From Phycisphaerales bacterium (GTDB taxonomy: Bacteria; Planctomycetota; Phycisphaerae; Phycisphaerales; UBA1924), in NCBI GenBank assembly GCA_022843045.1, contig JALHOJ010000003.1:1-64000 (forward strand): 64,000 bases of DNA, written 5' to 3'. Of the stretch, positions 26,801 to 34,796 are shown in pieces. A program made the translations under genes and the position numbers. Under the pieces are notes generated by a model. The model saw nothing but the letters and a program-made list of their open reading frames with translations. It did not search any database and was not told where the DNA came from. Each line of letters begins with the position of its first letter. Position 1 is the stretch's first letter.

Positions 26801-27917
26801 GGGCGAAGTCGATGCCTGCGCTCGCGAGGCGGCGCGGGTTGGATGGGGCCTGCTCCCAGGTCATCATTTCGCGGAGGTCGGTGGCGTCGGCCTTGCCCGG
26901 GCTGGCAACGTCGGGGGCCTTGGGGAAGTTGAGCGGCAGGATGTAGTCGTGGTCGTCCTGCTTGATGGCTTCGAGGCGCGCGAACTCGGTGCCGCAGCCT
27001 AAGACGAGCATGCCTTTTGCCTCGCCACCGGCCTTGATGAACTCTTCGTAGATCTTGTCGGCGCGGAGGGCTTCGAGTTCGTCGGCGGAGTCAAAGACGA
27101 GCCACTGGTTGCTGAGGTTGGTCGAGAACAAGTGCGAGAGGCAGTGGGGGACTTCCAGATTGGGCTGGGGGTTCTTTTCGAGCCAGAGGGTGTCGCTGAA
27201 GACTTGGCGCACGAGCGCGATGGCGCCCATCTGGCTGTCGGGGTAGCCGCGGCCGCCGGTTTCGATGGAGAAGGTCTGGTACGCGTCATCGCGATAGACG
27301 GGCGGCTTGTCCGCGCTTGCAAGGCCTGCGGAGCGAGCGAGGCTGACGACCGCGCTGCGGCCTCGGAAGTTGCCGCCCTTGGGCGTGATGGCGGCGGCAG
27401 CAAAGCCCAGGTCGCGGAGGCTCTTGGCGGTGGCGTCGTCGATGCCGGGGCCGTCGAGGGCGCGGCGCTGGGGCGTAACAGCTTCGTTCCAGTGGGACTC
27501 GACGGCGGCGCGGCCGTCGCCCCGGGCTGCTGGGGCGGGTGCGTCGACTTCGACGTAGGCGTCGATGAAGGCGGGGTAGACGTGCAGGCCTTTGGCCTTG
27601 ATGATGGCGGGGCCCATGGGGGCGCGGGCGACGACGTCGTCGTCGGTGTTTTCCTTGCCGTCGGCACCGAGGGAGCCGGGGAGGATGGCTTGGATCAGGC
27701 CGTCTTTGTACACGACGACGGCGCGATGGGCGACTTCGCCGGCCTTGGGGTGGACGGTGACGTCGCTGAGGGCGACCCAGGTGGGATCGGCTCGGCGCGG
27801 GCCGTTGGCTGGCGGGGCGAAGGGCGAGGAGGAAGTGGGCTGCGCGCCCGAGAGGGTGGCGAGGAAGAGGGCGAGGCCAGCGCTGCTGATGCGCACGCGA
27901 GGGAAGGTCGGAGACAT
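23889..27917 (-). CDS. Secreted double amidohydrolase-family protein
   Basis: 1342 residues with signal peptide (SAGLALFLATLSGA). Two amidohydrolase units are joined by a beta-rich middle (about 470-870). In the N-terminal unit the metal-binding HxH is replaced (VYPAFIDAYVEVDAP), so it probably cannot bind metals there, although the end of the fold is intact (ALTTKPAEMLGVADQLGTIEPGKRANLL). The C-terminal unit is complete: TTGIIDAHSHTGIS with HSH, then HCHSYRQDE, GTYQHILEGYK and the SDSNSLARFLNVEAAKAVKYG region with the catalytic Asp, ending in VGSVADLALWTDHP. Such enzymes hydrolyse cyclic amides or peptides (imidazolonepropionase and dipeptidase relatives); substrate unknown. The last residues are Cys/Trp-rich (GVCGCGWHAW). 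Confidence 0.9.
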   Translation of the reverse strand: MSPTFPRVRISSAGLALFLATLSGAQPTSSSPFAPPANGPRRADPTWVALSDVTVHPKAGEVAHRAVVVYKDGLIQAILPGSLGADGKENTDDDVVARAPMGPAIIKAKGLHVYPAFIDAYVEVDAPAPAARGDGRAAVESHWNEAVTPQRRALDGPGIDDATAKSLRDLGFAAAAITPKGGNFRGRSAVVSLARSAGLASADKPPVYRDDAYQTFSIETGGRGYPDSQMGAIALVRQVFSDTLWLEKNPQPNLEVPHCLSHLFSTNLSNQWLVFDSADELEALRADKIYEEFIKAGGEAKGMLVLGCGTEFARLEAIKQDDHDYILPLNFPKAPDVASPGKADATDLREMMTWEQAPSNPRRLASAGIDFALTTSKLKSRNEFTANLRKAIAFGLTETQALAALTTKPAEMLGVADQLGTIEPGKRANLLLATGPIFDKKTKLRATIVDGILHEGDKPKIELAGTWRTDMITPDGAVRTLVIAKDGSVEVRKVTPVPPAPADKPAEEAKEPPKPTTVKAKARKVTQQDGFISFIFDHDEFGDDGIASVAITFDVEDSEGEAAPTANKGNGRVVLPGGRVVQYGLTREPQSLAGDWPMIFDNDPMGEHSTGLIRITDADDLSKDRAPKVEIVNFTNEGVEEKIAAREVAWDGTTLSYKLLSADMAGDGKHPDVTVRLTADWTAKPVTLRGSVESPNGSFPFLSRKLEDSEKWWKGTWIVVRMDGKVEPDSKDDDKVRLELGEKKLTVIFSEPGKKDIRIDADDLKFDGSKITFSHDLKPLGMEGKSSDTITRVGSELRGVSTMPDGTKHEYAARLEVKDDKDEAAEFDQLLAGLPDKLPVPFGPYGFFDQPTKNRVLISNAVIWTNDDEAPADAEGNRGILREHSVLIENGVITQIVPMTQGIEMQASDISINATGKHLTTGIIDAHSHTGISRGVNEGGQAVTSEVRIEDVTNPDDVNWYRQLAGGVTSVLQLHGSANAIGGQSQTTKLRWGAYRPEDMHFENAIPGIKFALGENPKQVNWDAQTTRYPRSRMGVEMLIRDRFIAAKEYAAAKASVNPPRIDLELEPLAEILAGTRLIHCHSYRQDEIVMLSQIARDFGFKVGTYQHILEGYKVADYVRDYSGGGSGFADWWAFKVEVQDAIPAGLPLMQKVGATTSFNSDSNSLARFLNVEAAKAVKYGREVGGFSESEAWKFVTLNPAKQLRIDDKVGKIKVGSVADLALWTDHPMSTYARVDRTWVDGRELYSVEQDAAHRDWIAKERDRLINKLLAEKKKSDATPDDPKPEAGSDGAAPPRRGRRPGEDSLSDEEREQLHQLHMEMLRSGRDPRYMPGVCGCGWHAW

Positions 27918-27993
27918 CGGGACAGGTTAGACCGGTTTCGGCAGCAGTGCGGCGTGGGACACGCCATCCGCACACGGCGGGGTATTCGAATTC

Positions 27994-28100
27994 AGAGCCG
28001 AGACACAGAGAAATGGAAATGGCTGAGAACGAAAACAGGAAGCGGTCTGCGCGACCCGCGCATCCCTTCTCGTTCTCCTCATCACTTTGTCTCGGTGCTC
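27994..28100. repeat. Two-armed gene-border palindrome
   Basis: Left arm GAGCCGAGACACAGAGAAAT through GAGAACGAAAAC; right arm, read in reverse, GAGCACCGAGACAAAGTGAT through GAGAACGAGAAG. Sits between the amidohydrolase start and the CPBP gene end. Confidence 0.65.
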
Positions 28101-28136
28101 AAGTCGGACGGCCCGACGCGATCGCTCTCGCGACGC

Positions 28137-29252
28137 TCAGGAGTTCGTCGCCACCAACGTCGCCAGAGCCACGTTCATCGCGTTGAAGATCACGTGCATC
28201 GTGATCGGCACGCCGATTTCCTTGGTGCGCTCGAAGGCGATGCCCATGCACAGGCCCAGGATGCCCACCGTCGCGGCGGAGTACCAGGGAATCACGCCCG
28301 TCAGGCTCTCGCCCTTGTTGAGGGCGACCAGAATCGCCGGCAGCATGTGGGCCCCGGCGAACAGGATGCTGGTGATGATGATGCTGGTCCAGGGGCGGCC
28401 GGTGAGCTTGAGGATGCTGCTCTGGATGAAGCCTCGGTAGATGACTTCTTCGACGACGGGGGCGGCGATGATGGCCATGACGGCCATGCTCCAGGCCCAG
28501 GCGTCGTTGCGGTTATCGAGGAGCATCTGCAGCGTCGGGTGCGCGATCCGCTGGACCTGCTCGCCCGAGATGTTCTGGTGGAGCAGCACGAAGCCGAAGG
28601 AACTGGCGATCACGATGGGCCAGGCCATCACGCCCGCGGCGGTGCCCCAGGCGAGCGAACGGGCGGTGAATGCGAGGCCCGAGCCCTTGCTGCTGCCCGC
28701 AATCAGACGGGCGAGCACGACGGCGGTGATGATGGCGGTGAGGTATTGCAGGCCAGCGAGCACGGCGACGTTCTGGGGTGTGCCAACGTCGCCCCGGTAC
28801 TTGCCCGGCACGAACTGGGCGAAGGCCCCACCGACGATCTGGGCACCGGCAACAAGCAAAGCGCAGCTGAACCAAAGAGCCGCGCTGTGGGGCTCGACGC
28901 TGCGCTTGCCGGCGCGTTCGAGTGAGCCGGGGCGGATGACGTCCGCGAGGAGGAGGGCGATGATGACCACGCCCGCCGCGACGGTGTGGCCCCAGAGCCA
29001 GGGATCGCTCTTGAAGAGTTTGGTGAAACTGTCGGCGGCTTGGGTCGCGGTGGCCCCGACGGCTTCGGCGGTCTTCTGGACGCCTTCCTGCACACCTTCC
29101 ACGCCGACTTGGCTGGCAAGGGCGGGGGAGGCGAGGGCGAGGCAACCGAAGGCGGCGAAAAGGCCGATACTCGGGGAGAAGCCAAGAATGGCACCCTTGC
29201 GCCTCGTGCCCTCGGGGTGCGAAGCGTTGGATGAGGAGAGCGTCGAGTTCAT
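28137..29252 (-). CDS. CPBP family intramembrane metalloprotease
   Basis: 371 residues. ATG 29252 chosen (MNSTLSSSN), preceded by AAAGG at 8 bases on the minus strand; the longer track ORF to 29513 is a shadow of trpC. After a signal-like first membrane segment and an Ala-rich loop come about seven membrane helices. The CPBP (Abi/Rce1) motifs are all present: EEVIYRG near residue 267, GAHM, and ITMHVIFNAMN near the C-terminus, which supply the Glu, His and Asn/His metal ligands. Members cleave membrane-bound substrates such as prenylated or bacteriocin-like peptides; substrate not known here. The start codon overlaps the trpC start codon on the other strand. Confidence 0.92.
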   Translation of the reverse strand: MNSTLSSSNASHPEGTRRKGAILGFSPSIGLFAAFGCLALASPALASQVGVEGVQEGVQKTAEAVGATATQAADSFTKLFKSDPWLWGHTVAAGVVIIALLLADVIRPGSLERAGKRSVEPHSAALWFSCALLVAGAQIVGGAFAQFVPGKYRGDVGTPQNVAVLAGLQYLTAIITAVVLARLIAGSSKGSGLAFTARSLAWGTAAGVMAWPIVIASSFGFVLLHQNISGEQVQRIAHPTLQMLLDNRNDAWAWSMAVMAIIAAPVVEEVIYRGFIQSSILKLTGRPWTSIIITSILFAGAHMLPAILVALNKGESLTGVIPWYSAATVGILGLCMGIAFERTKEIGVPITMHVIFNAMNVALATLVATNS

Positions 29253-30129
29253 GCAGCAGCCTTTGCCGGCGTCCTTGGAAGAGATCATCGCGCACAAACG
29301 CGAGGAAGTCGCGCGGCGCAAATCGGAAGTGCCATTTTCAGAGTTGGAGGCGATGGTGGCGCAAGCCGAGCCACCACGTAATCTGTTCGCGGCGGTGACT
29401 CGCACGGACATGGGCCACCCCACCCGCGTGATTGCGGAGGTGAAGCGCAAGAGCCCCAGTGCGGGCTGGATCAGGCAGGAGTGGGCACGGGATGACTTTT
29501 CGCCAGAGTCCATAGCTGAGCAATACGAGGCCGCGGGTGCCAGCGCGATCAGCTGTCTGACCGACGAACGATTCTTCGCGGGGCACTTGTCCTACATCCA
29601 AAGAATCAAGGATCGGGTCGCCATCCCGGTTCTCCGCAAAGACTTCCTGATCGACCCTTGGCAGCTGTGGGAGGCCCGGGCGGCGGGGGCGGATGCGGTG
29701 CTCCTGATTGCCGAGTGCCTGAACGACGCGCAAATCGTGGACATGCTGATTCTGGCCCAGCAACTCCAGTTGACGACCCTGCTGGAGGTCCATTCGATGG
29801 AAAATCTGCTGCGGGCGAGGCCTCATGTGGGATTTCCGCACGCTTCCTATTCATTGCTGGGAATCAACAATCGGGACCTCTCCAGCATGACGGTGGACCT
29901 GAACCACACGTTGCGGTTGCTGGATCTGGTCGACGATCGTTCGGTACTCGTTAGTGAGTCGGGGATCAAGACGCCTGCGGATCTGGTTCGGCTGCGCAAT
30001 CACCAAGTGCGCATTGTGCTGGTCGGCGAACACTTGATGCGGGCCGAGAGGCCGGGCGATGCGCTGCGCGCGTTGTTGACGAGGCCGGGGGGCGGGCCGG
30101 AGGCGGGGATGCTGGAGGCGAAGGAGTAG
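29251..30129 (+). CDS. trpC: Indole-3-glycerol phosphate synthase
   Basis: Fourth step of tryptophan synthesis from chorismate: closes the indole ring from carboxyphenylamino-deoxyribulose phosphate. 292 residues; family motifs in order: LEEIIAHKREEVARRK at the N-terminus, VIAEVKRKSPSAG (catalytic Lys, near 65), PVLRKDFLIDPWQ (near 130), TLLEVHSMENL, LGINNRDL (near 208), LVSESGIKTPADL and VGEHLM. Start ATG 29251 has GAGGAG 12 bases upstream and coincides with the divergent CPBP start. It is single here with no other trp gene beside it. Length is slightly above the usual 260-270. Confidence 0.97.
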   Translation: MQQPLPASLEEIIAHKREEVARRKSEVPFSELEAMVAQAEPPRNLFAAVTRTDMGHPTRVIAEVKRKSPSAGWIRQEWARDDFSPESIAEQYEAAGASAISCLTDERFFAGHLSYIQRIKDRVAIPVLRKDFLIDPWQLWEARAAGADAVLLIAECLNDAQIVDMLILAQQLQLTTLLEVHSMENLLRARPHVGFPHASYSLLGINNRDLSSMTVDLNHTLRLLDLVDDRSVLVSESGIKTPADLVRLRNHQVRIVLVGEHLMRAERPGDALRALLTRPGGGPEAGMLEAKE

Positions 30130-30148
30130 GGGAGGATGCCGGAACGTT

Positions 30149-30166
30149 GGCATTCGGGATTCGGGA
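30149..30166. repeat. One-armed ATTCGGG repeat
   Basis: GGCATTCGGGATTCGGGA, the same 18-base core as in the two-armed element at 12047. Follows the trpC stop. Confidence 0.6.
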
Positions 30167-30254
30167 ATCGTGGGAACGGGTGCTGCACGTTGCAACCGAG
30201 GATTGCGTTAGACTGTCAGATGACAATGTTGGGCCAGCCTGGCGCTGGCCACTT

Positions 30255-30263
30255 AGGAGGAGT
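30255..30263 (+). promoter_or_regulatory. Strong ribosome binding site deciding a TTG start
   Basis: AGGAGGAG lies 7 bases before TTG 30270 and 16 bases before the first ATG (30279), so initiation at TTG is favoured. Confidence 0.75.
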
Positions 30264-30269
30264 TTTCGC

Positions 30270-31661
30270 TTGAACACGATGTCTCGTTCGTTGCTGGTTG
30301 GGTTGATGTTGGCGGCTTCGGCGGGCACTGTGGTGCCGTCCATCGCTCTGGCGCAGGATTCCAACGCGCCCGCGGCCGCGCCTGCGGATGGCAAGGCGAT
30401 CTTCCAGCGCGCCCTCGACGCGATCAACCGGGCGCATGCGATTACCGCGGATGCAACGTTGACGCCCGAGGGCTCGATGCTGAGCCGGGCGTATTCGGCG
30501 AGTACAGCGAGCATCAAGGCCCGCCGCGCTTCGGAGACCAGCAGCACCTGGATGGTGCGCGTGACGGGAAGTTCGGGCGAGCAGCGTGTCGACGTCGCGT
30601 GGACTGAGCAAAGCCTCGAAGGTGTTGACCACACGAAGAAAACAGTGGTGGAGCGTCCCGGGCAGGGCACGCCCGTGCCCGGATTGCGGCTGGCGCAGGT
30701 GCTGCGATTGCGCGAAGTGTTGTCGCCCCAGCCTTACAAGGACGCGCTCGCGGCGAGCGAGTTCACCATGGAAGGCGAGAAGACCGTCAACGGCGAACTG
30801 TGCGATGTCGTGCTCGTGGGCGCGAGCGGCACCTCGAAGAAAACCCGCTGGGCGATTGCGCGGAGCGATTCGTTCCCGCGTCAGATGCAACAGGTCTTTG
30901 AAAGCGCGAGCATGCAGGGGACGCTGACGATCGATCTCAAGTCGGTGCGGGTTGACAACAACGTGACGCCCGACCTGCCCGCGGAAGAACTGCGGGTCGA
31001 CGTGCCCGAGGGATACACCGAGGATCGTCAGGTGAACACGCCCAGCGTGCGGCCCGTGCCTGGGAAGCAGCCTGTCGAGGCGACGCCCAAGGCCGAACCC
31101 GCCGCGACTCCATCGCCTGCTCCCGAGCAGCCCGCGCCTGCTCCGGCCCCGACTCCCGAGCCGCCCAAGGGCCCGCAAGCCGCGGCGGATTTTGAGCTTT
31201 CTACACCCACTGGCGAAAAGGTGAAGCTCGCGGACCTCAAGGGCAAAGTTGTGGTGATGCAGTTCTGGGGAAGCTGGTGCCTGCCTTGCCGAGAGTGGCA
31301 TGGGACGTTGTCGAGCAGCGTGAAGACCGCGGCGGGGGAAAAGGCTTCGGAGGTTTCGACGCTGGCGCTGGCGGTTCGGGAGCGGGACAATCAGAACGCA
31401 GTGAGCGAACTGGCGGCTCGCAGTGCTTCGAGCGACTACAAGCTGCTGCTCAGCGCGGATTCGGTCGCGAAGCAGTATGGGGTTGCGGTGTTCCCGACGA
31501 CGGTGGTCGTCGACAAGGACGGCATAATCGCGGCGACGGTGACGGAACTGGGCAGCGACGGAGCGGCGAAGGTTGAGGCCGCCGTACGGAACGCGTTGGG
31601 ACTAGCCGCGCCGGCGAGCGAGGAAAGCACCGAGGCGGCGAAGGAAGTCGCAACGAAGTGA
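30270..31661 (+). CDS. Secreted TlpA/thioredoxin-like protein with N-terminal LolA-like domain
   Basis: 463 residues from TTG 30270 (LNTMSRSLLVGLMLAASAG), supported by an AGGAGGAG site; the track ORF start at 30147 is too far upstream. After the signal peptide come about 230 residues with beta-strand pattern (TSSTWMVRVTGSSGEQRVDVAWTEQSLEGVDH) like LolA/DUF2092 carrier proteins. A Pro/Ala-rich linker (about 255-305) leads to a thioredoxin fold with FWGSWCLPCREW, the redox-active CxxC of TlpA/ResA proteins, and the cis-Pro in VFPTTVVVDKDG. It should act as a disulfide reductant outside the cytoplasm. The trmB gene follows 22 bases later. Confidence 0.9.
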   Translation: MNTMSRSLLVGLMLAASAGTVVPSIALAQDSNAPAAAPADGKAIFQRALDAINRAHAITADATLTPEGSMLSRAYSASTASIKARRASETSSTWMVRVTGSSGEQRVDVAWTEQSLEGVDHTKKTVVERPGQGTPVPGLRLAQVLRLREVLSPQPYKDALAASEFTMEGEKTVNGELCDVVLVGASGTSKKTRWAIARSDSFPRQMQQVFESASMQGTLTIDLKSVRVDNNVTPDLPAEELRVDVPEGYTEDRQVNTPSVRPVPGKQPVEATPKAEPAATPSPAPEQPAPAPAPTPEPPKGPQAAADFELSTPTGEKVKLADLKGKVVVMQFWGSWCLPCREWHGTLSSSVKTAAGEKASEVSTLALAVRERDNQNAVSELAARSASSDYKLLLSADSVAKQYGVAVFPTTVVVDKDGIIAATVTELGSDGAAKVEAAVRNALGLAAPASEESTEAAKEVATK

Positions 31662-31683
31662 GTGGGTCGTAAGTCGCGCCGCC

Positions 31684-32499
31684 ATGCCCCAAGACATCTC
31701 CCACGGAAAACCCATCGACGATGCCCCGGGCGTGATCGGCGTGATCACGCCCGCGACGCTGCGCCATCATCCAGAGGCGGGCGCGATCGAGTATCCGCCC
31801 CTGCCCGATGACATCGCGAGCAACCCGCGGAGCGGCTTCGTGCGCCCGGCGGGTTGGTTTCGCGATGGCGAAGCGCGACTTGAACTCGAGATCGGCTGCG
31901 GCAAAGGCACGTTCATTCTCGAACAGTCCGGCGCGAGCCCCGCGACCAACTACTTGGGCATCGAGTGGCAGTATGAGTTCTACGCGTACACCGCCGATCG
32001 CCTGCGCCGCGCCCGCCGGGGCAACGTGCGGATGCTGCACGCGGACGCGAGTGAGTTCCTTCGCTGGCGATGCCCCGACGCGACGTTTGACGTGATCCAT
32101 CTGTACTTCAGCGATCCCTGGCCCAAGGCCAAGCACCACAAGAACCGCGTGGTGCAGCATCGGTTTCTGCGTGAGGTCTGGCGGGTGCTGCGGACGGGCG
32201 GGGAGCTGCGCGTGGTGACGGATCATGATGAATTGTGGCGCTGGGACGCGGATCACTTTGCGTTCTGGATTCGCGCAGGTGACGTGGTGATCGATTCGAC
32301 CGACGAGTACGACACCAGCGTGCACAAGAGCGCTCCGGCAGCGATGGAAGGCCTGCCGCGCCCGGCGTTTGAACTCGCGGCATTCACGCCACCCGAGTGG
32401 GTCGGCGAGGGGTGCGTCGTGGGGACCAACTACGAGAAGAAGAAGTGCGTGGCGGCGAGCAAGGAGCCGCACGCGTGTGTGTTGAAGAAGCTTCCATAG
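31684..32499 (+). CDS. trmB: tRNA (guanine-N7-)-methyltransferase
   Basis: Methylates G46 in the tRNA variable loop using S-adenosylmethionine. 271 residues; LELEIGCGKGTFI near residue 66 is the cofactor loop, NYLGIEWQYEF supplies the acidic ribose ligand, and YFSDPWPKAKHHKNRVVQ near residue 143 is the unmistakable TrmB signature. The extra N-terminus (about 55 residues) and the C-terminal tail (YEKKKCVAASKEPHACVL) make it a bit longer than Escherichia coli TrmB. Follows the thioredoxin-like gene closely. Confidence 0.96.
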   Translation: MPQDISHGKPIDDAPGVIGVITPATLRHHPEAGAIEYPPLPDDIASNPRSGFVRPAGWFRDGEARLELEIGCGKGTFILEQSGASPATNYLGIEWQYEFYAYTADRLRRARRGNVRMLHADASEFLRWRCPDATFDVIHLYFSDPWPKAKHHKNRVVQHRFLREVWRVLRTGGELRVVTDHDELWRWDADHFAFWIRAGDVVIDSTDEYDTSVHKSAPAAMEGLPRPAFELAAFTPPEWVGEGCVVGTNYEKKKCVAASKEPHACVLKKLP

Positions 32500-32515
32500 A
32501 TCATGAAGCGCAGTC

Positions 32516-32552
32516 AAAACCGGGGCTTCGTCGCTCCGCGACTCAGCCCCGG
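32516..32552 (-). terminator. Terminator between convergent trmB and rhodanese genes
   Basis: CCGGGGCT / AGCCCCGG outer stem with an inner GTCGC/GCGAC stem. On the minus strand TTTTG follows; it may also work for trmB on the plus strand. Confidence 0.75.
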
Positions 32553-32587
32553 CGTTCGATTGCGCAGCTTGTTGACTTCGAAACGGC

Positions 32588-33433
32588 TTACGCGCCCTTC
32601 TCAATCGGTGCGCCGATGAGATTGCCGTACTCCGTCCAGCTTCCGTCGTAGTTCTTCACGTCCTTCACGCCAAGCAGTTCGCGCAGCACAAACCACGTGT
32701 GGCTGCTGCGTTCGCCGATGCGGCAGTAGGCGATGGCGGGCTTGGCGAAGTCGACGCCGGCCTTGCCGTACAAGTCGCGGAGTTCGTCGGCGGCTTTGAA
32801 GGTGCCGTCTTGGTTCACGGTTTGGGCCCAGGGGATGTTGCGTGCGCCGGGGACGTGCCCGGCGCGTTGCGCGGTTTCGGTCATGCCGGGCGGGGCGATG
32901 ATCTTGCCGGTGAACTCGTCGACGCTGCGGACGTCAACCAGGTTCGTGCGCTTGGTGGCGACGGCTTCGAGCACTTCAGGGATCTTCGCGCGCAGGCCCG
33001 CGTTGAAGCCGTTGACCTTGTAGTGGCTGGGCGCGAAGTTGGGCTTGTCGGTGGCCAGGGGCTTGTCATCTTCCGCGAGCCACTTGGCCCGCCCGCCGTT
33101 CATCAGACGGACGTCTTGGTGCCCGTAAATCTTGAAGAGCCAGTAGCCATATGCGGCGAACCAGTTGTTGTTGTCGCCATAGAGAATGACGGTGTCGCTG
33201 GGCTTGATGCCCGCATCGCTAAGCAGGCGTTCGAAGCCCGCCGCGCTCACGATGTCGCGGTTGGTCTGGTCCTGGAGCTGCGTGACCCAGTTGAGCGACG
33301 CGGCTCCGGGGATGTGCCCCGCGTCGTAGACCTTGGGATCAACGTTGACTTCGACGATGCGGACATTGGGGGTCTTGAGGTTCTCCTTGACCCAATTGGT
33401 GGAGACCAGGACGTCGGGATTGGCGTAGGACAT
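32588..33433 (-). CDS. Thiosulfate / 3-mercaptopyruvate sulfurtransferase (double rhodanese)
   Basis: Transfers sulfane sulfur from thiosulfate or mercaptopyruvate to cyanide or thiols. 281 residues from ATG 33433 (MSYANPDVLVSTNW), with AAAGG 6 bases upstream; the track ORF to 33670 is a shadow. Two rhodanese domains: the inactive N-terminal one with YDAGHIPGAASLNW (near 37) and the active C-terminal one with LVDVRSVDEFTG and the Cys loop YCRIGERSSHTW (Cys near 234). CRIGERS is the type of loop found in thiosulfate-preferring enzymes (CRxGxR). Next to a PLP cysteine synthase-type gene, so a sulfur metabolism neighbourhood. Confidence 0.95.
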   Translation of the reverse strand: MSYANPDVLVSTNWVKENLKTPNVRIVEVNVDPKVYDAGHIPGAASLNWVTQLQDQTNRDIVSAAGFERLLSDAGIKPSDTVILYGDNNNWFAAYGYWLFKIYGHQDVRLMNGGRAKWLAEDDKPLATDKPNFAPSHYKVNGFNAGLRAKIPEVLEAVATKRTNLVDVRSVDEFTGKIIAPPGMTETAQRAGHVPGARNIPWAQTVNQDGTFKAADELRDLYGKAGVDFAKPAIAYCRIGERSSHTWFVLRELLGVKDVKNYDGSWTEYGNLIGAPIEKGA

Positions 33434-33477
33434 GGGGGGCCTTTGTGTATGGTGACGGGTGGTGGATCGACGCTTCC

Positions 33478-34554
33478 TTACGGGCGCGTTTCGTGATCGC
33501 CCGCGAGCGCGGGCAGATGCTTGACCATCGAACTGATGTACTTGAACACGTTGTCGCAAAAGATCATCACGCCCAGCCCCTGAGCGGGTTTGTCGCGCTC
33601 GAGGATCATGCGTGCGCCTTCGAAGATCAGGCCGCTCGAAGGGCCGGCGAAGAGACCTTCGCGTTGACACAGCCCAACTGCGGACGTGTAGGCCTTTTCA
33701 AACGGCACTTCGAGCACCTCGTCGATCAGCGAGGGATTGAAGAGCTTGGTGACGTGGAGTTCGTCCTTGTTGCGGATGCCCGGGACGTCGTGACCTTGGC
33801 TGGGCTGCAACGCGATGATCTTGATGGCGGGGTTCTTGGCTTTGAGAAACGTTGCCACGCCCGTGACCGTGCCGCACGTGCCCAAACTCGTGAAGAAGTG
33901 CGTGATGCGGCCGCCGGTTTGTCGCCAGATCTCCGGCCCTGTGGTTTCGATGTGGGCCTGGACGTTGAGCGGATTCTCGTACTGGTTGGGCATGACGTAG
34001 CGATCGCTCTGGGCCTTGGCATAGGTGCGTGCGAGGCCGATACTGCCTTCGCCCATGCCTGGGGATGGGCACATCGCGTCGGTCAAGACGTCGACTTCCG
34101 CGCCGGCGAGACGCAGCATGACCTTCTTTTCTTCAGGCACCTTCTCGGGCACGATTGCGCGCATGTGGTACCCCTTGGCACTGGCCATCGCGGCGAGCGA
34201 GATGCCGGTGTTGCCGCTGGTGGGTTCGACGATGCCTCGCCCATGTTTGGTGATCTTCCCGTCGCGATCGCGCTCGTCGCGTGTGAGTTGGCCGCGTTGT
34301 TCGAGATCACGCAGCAAGTAGCTCGCAGCCCGGTCCTTGACGCTGCCGAAGGGATTCATCCATTCGAGCTTGGCGAAAAGCTCGAAGGTGCTTTCTCCGC
34401 GATCGAGCTGGTCCCGCAGCGGGTGCAGCGAGTTGATGCGGACGAGGGGCGAAGGGTTGGCTTCGCTGGGGAGCAGGTCGAAGACCGAGTCGTACACGCG
34501 CGCGGCGTGGTCAGGACTTCGGGAAGCAGAGTTGGATTGGGCTGTTTTGGTCAC
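33478..34554 (-). CDS. PLP-dependent cysteine synthase family protein
   Basis: Fold-type II PLP enzyme, likely O-acetylserine sulfhydrylase or cystathionine beta-synthase-like. NPFGSVKDR carries the Schiff-base Lys (residue 73 from GTG 34554), EPTSGNTGISLA is the substrate loop and TSLGTCGTVTGVA the phosphate-binding loop. The last part (FAGPSSGLIFEGA) completes the fold. The start is uncertain: GTG 34626 in the track lies in a hairpin (CACGCTGC/GCAGCGTG), GTG 34554 has no ribosome site either. I use 34554, giving 358 residues. A small insertion with MCPSPGMGEGSIG sits in the middle. 45 bases separate it from the rhodanese gene, so probably one transcript. Confidence 0.9.
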   Translation of the reverse strand: MTKTAQSNSASRSPDHAARVYDSVFDLLPSEANPSPLVRINSLHPLRDQLDRGESTFELFAKLEWMNPFGSVKDRAASYLLRDLEQRGQLTRDERDRDGKITKHGRGIVEPTSGNTGISLAAMASAKGYHMRAIVPEKVPEEKKVMLRLAGAEVDVLTDAMCPSPGMGEGSIGLARTYAKAQSDRYVMPNQYENPLNVQAHIETTGPEIWRQTGGRITHFFTSLGTCGTVTGVATFLKAKNPAIKIIALQPSQGHDVPGIRNKDELHVTKLFNPSLIDEVLEVPFEKAYTSAVGLCQREGLFAGPSSGLIFEGARMILERDKPAQGLGVMIFCDNVFKYISSMVKHLPALAGDHETRP

Positions 34555-34796
34555 GCGTTGCTCGCTGGGGGGAAGGGGGCCGCGACGTCGCGGTGGGTGC
34601 TTGATCCGAACCGTGGGACCCGTCACGCTGCGTGGGCAGCGTGGGGGCTCGGCCTTAGATGACGATCAGGTTGAAAGGGGACCCCGAAAAACCGCTTGCT
34701 TCTTCGCGCGATCAGGCGCGACAACAGCAACAATCGAGCGTACAACAACACACGCGTGCGACGCCTGTCGCGGCATGGCTGGTCTCGTGGTTCAGG

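Noticed and set aside
34554-34626. GTG 34626 as start of the cysteine synthase-type gene
   Set aside because: It lies in a CACGCTGC/GCAGCGTG hairpin and adds basic unconserved residues; 34554 is preferred but also uncertain.
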